Assembly (NCBI GenBank): GCA_024636595.1
Contig: JAGXGT010000035.1
Coordinates: 1 to 8,554 of the forward strand
Length of the DNA stretch: 8,554 nucleotides
DNA from: Sphingomonadales bacterium
Lineage (GTDB): Bacteria; Pseudomonadota; Alphaproteobacteria; Sphingomonadales; Sphingomonadaceae
Direction: 5' to 3'
The translations under genes were made by a program, and so were the position numbers. Under the pieces are notes generated by a model, which searched no databases, was not told the DNA's origin, and worked only from the letters and a program-made list of their open reading frames with translations. Below, piece by piece: positions 6,724-8,554 of this stretch (positions are counted from its first letter, which is position 1; every line of letters starts with the position of its first letter).

Positions 6724-7639
6724 GGCGCGGTTCGCTCGCTTGCAGGTCGCCGAGGATATCATTCGCCTTGGTGACTTCGGCCATCAGCACCTCATATTCG
6801 GGAATATCCGTGTCCCATTCGATCAATGTCGGCTTGGCGCCGGCGCGGGTGATGAAGCGGCGGTACAGGCGCCAGGTGACATCACTGACCATCGAGCCGT
6901 GATCGTCGATCAGCAGCGGTCCGCTGTCATGATCTTCGCGCGCGTGGCCAGCGAGATGGATTTCGCCGACAATCGCCGGATCGATCGCGTCGATATAGGC
7001 GTCCATGTCGAGGCCGACATTGGTTGCAGTGACTTCGACATTGTTGATATCGAACAGCAGCCCGCAGCCCGTCTGTCGGCACAAGGTGTGGATGAAATCA
7101 GTCTCGCTCATTTCATCGTCGCGGTAGCTGAGGTAGCGGGACGGGTTCTCGATCAGGATCGAACGCTGCAGCCGGTCCTGCACCTTGCCGATTTCGGCGG
7201 CGAGATGGTCGAGCGCTTCATGGGTATAGGGGATGGGGAGCAGATCGGGATAGCGATCATGGGCGTTGCCGCTCCAGCTGAGATGGTCGGAGACCATCGC
7301 CGGTTGGTAGCGATCGCAGAGCGCGGCGAGCTGGTCCAGATCTTCGGCGTTGAGCCCGTCTGCGCTGCCCAGCGACAGGCCGACGCTGTGAAAGCTCAGG
7401 GGGTAAACCCCGGCGATGGCGGTGAGCCAGCGGTGCGCCGGGCCGCCATCGCCGAAGTAATTCTGTGGATGAACCTCGACCCAGGAAGGGCGTTTCGCCT
7501 CTGCGGCATCATCCAGCACATTCTGATAATGCACCGACTTGAGACCTATGCCACCCGATGGGGGGAGGAAGCGCGGCACAGTCGCCACCGACGAAACGTG
7601 AGGATCAGGAATAGCGGCCATCCACGGAATGTAATGCAT
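6707..7639 (-). CDS. bufB: DUF692 multinuclear non-heme iron oxidase (MNIO), BufB type (310 aa)
   Basis: A TIM-barrel enzyme of the MbnB/TglH/BufB superfamily, using two or three iron ions and O2 to modify peptide cysteines; BufB members make thiooxazoles on DUF2282 peptides. Family landmarks are complete: PPSGGIGLKSVHYQNVL (26-42), EVHPQNYFG (55-63), SFHSVGLSLGSADGL (82-96), SDHLSW (117-122), IENPSRYLSY (163-172), FDINNVEV (196-203), EIHLAGH (226-232), DDHGS (245-249) and IEWDTD (273-278). Likely metal ligands are His84, His119, Glu164, Asp197/Asn199, His228, His232 or His247, and Glu274. The start is uncertain: ATG 7639 and ATG 7621 are both in frame, neither has a clear Shine-Dalgarno sequence, and the conserved domain begins only near residue 24. 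The gene follows bufA after 117 bp that hold a REP-like repeat block and a T8 tract. Confidence 0.93.
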   Translation of the reverse strand: MHYIPWMAAIPDPHVSSVATVPRFLPPSGGIGLKSVHYQNVLDDAAEAKRPSWVEVHPQNYFGDGGPAHRWLTAIAGVYPLSFHSVGLSLGSADGLNAEDLDQLAALCDRYQPAMVSDHLSWSGNAHDRYPDLLPIPYTHEALDHLAAEIGKVQDRLQRSILIENPSRYLSYRDDEMSETDFIHTLCRQTGCGLLFDINNVEVTATNVGLDMDAYIDAIDPAIVGEIHLAGHAREDHDSGPLLIDDHGSMVSDVTWRLYRRFITRAGAKPTLIEWDTDIPEYEVLMAEVTKANDILGDLQASEPRHAIAR

Positions 7640-7669
7640 CCATCAAAAAAAAGAAACTCAGCTGCATGG

Positions 7670-7752
7670 CACGCCGGCGCAGGCGGGGGTCTATCTCCTG
7701 CCAAGGCGTCTGGACGCCTGACCGGGAGATGGACCCCGCCCTTCGGCGGGGA
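7670..7752. repeat. REP-like inverted repeat block between bufA and bufB
   Basis: The block contains a perfect hairpin, CCCCGCC (7734-7740) and GGCGGGG (7745-7751), whose minus-strand loop is GAAG, the same loop as in the copy at 978-995, followed by TCCATCTCC in that orientation. A facing unit (GGCGGGGGTCTATCTCC, 7682-7698) pairs with GGAGATGGACCCCGCC (7725-7740). Between them lies another palindrome, AGGCGTC (7704-7710) and GACGCCT (7713-7719). RNA read in the bufA direction would fold about five bases after the bufA stop. No T-run directly follows the hairpin, so it is better seen as an mRNA-stabilising or attenuating repeat than as an intrinsic terminator. Confidence 0.8.
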
Positions 7753-7756
7753 ACAA

Positions 7757-8050
7757 TCAGCTCTTTTTGGGAACCGGTTTTGCGTTGCCGGTCTTGGCGG
7801 TCAGAGAACCGCCCAGCTTCGCGCATTCGCCCTTGGCCACATATTTCCAGGCATTGCCTTGATAATTGGCGGTCGAAGTGCCAGCGCAGCTGGTGCCCGG
7901 GCCGGCGGCGCAGTCATTCTTGCCCGCAAGCGCGACGCCGTAGCATTTTTCCTTCGCGCCGGCAGCCTCGGCAGCGGTGGCGGACAGGGACAGGGTTGCA
8001 GCAGCGGCCAGGGCGGCAGCGGCGGCGGTGGTTTTGATCAAAGCAGACAT
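7757..8050 (-). CDS. bufA: DUF2282 bufferin-type precursor peptide (97 aa)
   Basis: This is the substrate of the cluster: a secreted peptide predicted to bind copper or another thiophilic metal after modification. An Ala-rich Sec signal peptide covers about residues 1-29, with likely cleavage after AEA (27-29) or ATA (24-26). The mature part holds exactly four cysteines, Cys36, Cys47, Cys55 and Cys76, in the DUF2282 signature KCYGVALAGKNDCAAG, SCAG and AWKYVAKGEC. In studied bufferins, cysteines of this motif become 5-thiooxazoles; the two central ones are the likely targets, from memory of the Caulobacter work. The tail is Lys-rich. The ATG at 8050 is chosen because GAGG lies seven bases upstream and a normal signal peptide follows; the frame is open to 8095. 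Many relatives have Pro where this protein has Ala72 (YVAKGEC). Confidence 0.93.
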   Translation of the reverse strand: MSALIKTTAAAAALAAAATLSLSATAAEAAGAKEKCYGVALAGKNDCAAGPGTSCAGTSTANYQGNAWKYVAKGECAKLGGSLTAKTGNAKPVPKKS

Positions 8051-8113
8051 AAATTTCCTCTCTGGTAATTGGGGGGACAAGTCCGAACCCGTCAATGCGG
8101 GCTCGAAATGTCA

Positions 8114-8139
8114 TTCGGCCGGTCGGGTGATCCGGTTAC
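8114..8139 (-). promoter_or_regulatory. SigF-type promoter of the bufA operon
   Basis: The minus strand shows GTAACC (8139-8134), a 16-base spacer and CGAA (8117-8114), an exact match to the motif GTAACC-N16-CGAA that I recall for sigma-F of Caulobacter. Transcription would begin near 8107, leaving a leader of about 57 nt with GAGG seven bases before the bufA ATG. The sigma factor expected to use it is encoded by the fifth gene of the same operon, which makes a direct regulatory loop. Confidence 0.8.
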
Positions 8140-8234
8140 ACGGACCCTCCGTATCAATGCCTATTGTCGGAAAAACGAATCGCAATGCCTTGGAAATCCA
8201 GCAAAAATGAAGAGAAATATTTTCCGTCCTATCT

Positions 8235-8262
8235 CTTGACGGCAGATGAATAACCACTACAT
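8235..8262 (+). promoter_or_regulatory. Probable groESL promoter
   Basis: CTTGAC (8235-8240) followed after 16 bases by CTACAT (8257-8262) resembles a sigma-70 or alphaproteobacterial RpoH promoter, whose -35 commonly reads CTTG. A start near 8269 would place CIRCE at the beginning of the transcript, the usual position. The -10 match is only partial. Confidence 0.5.
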
Positions 8263-8270
8263 GCACATCG

Positions 8271-8297
8271 TTAGCACTCGAAAGGAGAGAGTGCTAA
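8271..8297 (+). promoter_or_regulatory. CIRCE operator (HrcA-binding site)
   Basis: TTAGCACTC (8271-8279), nine bases, then GAGTGCTAA (8289-8297): a perfect match to the CIRCE inverted repeat. The HrcA repressor binds this element and shuts off groESL outside heat or folding stress. It lies 78 bp upstream of the groES start. Confidence 0.97.
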
Positions 8298-8375
8298 TTC
8301 ACACAGATTCTGCTCTTGCGACCGGCCGATAAAGCGGGTCGAGAGAGTTTTGGATTGGACAAGAAAGGGAAATCT

Positions 8376-8554
8376 ATGAAATTTCGTCCATTACATGACC
8401 GTGTACTGGTGCGCCGCGTTGAAGCGGACGCAAAGACCGCTGGCGGTATCATCATTCCGGATAGTGCACAGGAAAAGCCTTCCGAAGGCAAGGTTGTCGC
8501 AGTCGGCACTGGCCTGAAAGACGACGACGGCAAAGTTACACCGCTCGACGTCAA
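8376..8554 (+). CDS. groES: Co-chaperonin GroES (Cpn10), 3'-truncated by the window edge
   Basis: GroES is the heptameric lid of the GroEL folding chamber in the cytoplasm. The first 59 residues are visible of about 95 expected. They begin MKFRPLHDRVLVRRVEADAK and contain the mobile-loop region (about 16-33, with TAGGIIIPDSAQEKP) and the EGKVVAVGTG strand. AAGGGA lies five bases before the ATG. The CIRCE operator upstream confirms the identity and the HrcA-type control; groEL presumably follows beyond the window. Confidence 0.97.
   Translation, partial: MKFRPLHDRVLVRRVEADAKTAGGIIIPDSAQEKPSEGKVVAVGTGLKDDDGKVTPLDV

Larger units (their letters stand above)
8051..8375. other. Divergent intergenic region between bufA and groES (325 bp)
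   Basis: This gap carries the regulatory DNA of two stress units facing away from each other: the SigF-type promoter on the left and the groES promoter with its CIRCE operator on the right. Between 8140 and 8230 I see no gene, repeat or convincing motif; that part is more AT-rich than the surrounding genes. The 78 bp after CIRCE form the groES leader, with AAGGGA at 8365-8370 as ribosome-binding site. Confidence 0.7.

Noticed and set aside
7645..7751. Intrinsic terminator after bufA
   Set aside because: The GC-rich hairpin is not followed by a T-run, and the T8 tract is about 80 bp further on with no stable stem directly before it; together they do not form a standard terminator.
7605..7826. 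Minus-strand open frame that runs through the bufA-bufB gap, including the repeat and T8 tract
   Set aside because: It overlaps the bufA end in another frame, translates the palindromic repeat and shows no conserved motif; a fusion or frameshift peptide is not supported.
6593..8068. Plus-strand open frame of 491 codons across bufC, bufB, the repeat block and bufA
   Set aside because: It is antisense to three recognised genes, crosses the intergenic repeat and shows no family motif, so it is a shadow frame.
8294..8554. Minus-strand open frame opposite groES
   Set aside because: groES on the plus strand is unambiguous, with CIRCE and ribosome-binding site; the antisense frame is a shadow.
1..8554. 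tRNA or rRNA genes, CRISPR arrays, insertion sequences, prophage or att sites
   Set aside because: I saw no clover-leaf, no regularly spaced direct repeats, no transposase or integrase motif; the only repeats are the two REP-like inverted pairs.

Overview
The window looks like a chromosomal segment of an alphaproteobacterium, most likely of the sphingomonad group. The support is moderately high GC, alphaproteobacterial protein variants (SigF/NrsF, a DUF2282-DUF692-DUF2063-DoxX cluster), a CIRCE-controlled groES, and copies of a short palindromic repeat (TCCCCGC-GAAG-GCGGGGA-TCCATCTC type) that I associate with Sphingomonadales and related genomes. The genus cannot be fixed from this sequence alone.

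Layout. Plus strand, left: the 3' two-thirds of a dihydrolipoyl dehydrogenase gene (1-946); a 188-bp gap holding an inverted pair of REP-like repeats and a probable sigma-70 promoter; a small PepSY membrane protein (1135-1815); and, overlapping it by ATGA, a TRIC/UPF0126 membrane channel gene (1812-2444). This meets tail-to-tail, with a 28-bp overlap, the minus-strand sppA gene (2417-4306), which encodes a full-length 67K-type signal peptide peptidase. Minus strand, right to left from 8050 to 4365: a tightly packed cluster bufA (DUF2282 precursor peptide), bufB (DUF692/MNIO), bufC (DUF2063), doxX, sigF (ECF sigma) and nrsF (DUF1109 membrane anti-sigma). At the right edge, on the plus strand, is the start of groES behind a CIRCE operator.

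How it works together. The bufA-bufB-bufC-doxX set matches the recently described bufferin RiPP systems. In these a secreted, Cys-containing peptide is modified by a multinuclear iron oxidase (BufB) with its partner protein (BufC) and then binds copper outside the cytoplasm. Here the set is joined in one gene string to its likely regulator, SigF/NrsF. Two exact copies of GTAACC-N16-CGAA, the motif I recall for Caulobacter sigma-F promoters, lie on the correct strand: one upstream of bufA, and one inside bufC ahead of doxX-sigF-nrsF. This predicts an autoregulated metal-stress operon with two entry points.

Three oddities stand out. nrsF is broken by one extra G near codon 42, which would remove the anti-sigma brake unless it is a sequencing error. 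A REP-like hairpin block sits between the precursor gene and its modifying enzyme. bufB has no recognisable Shine-Dalgarno sequence and follows a T8 tract.
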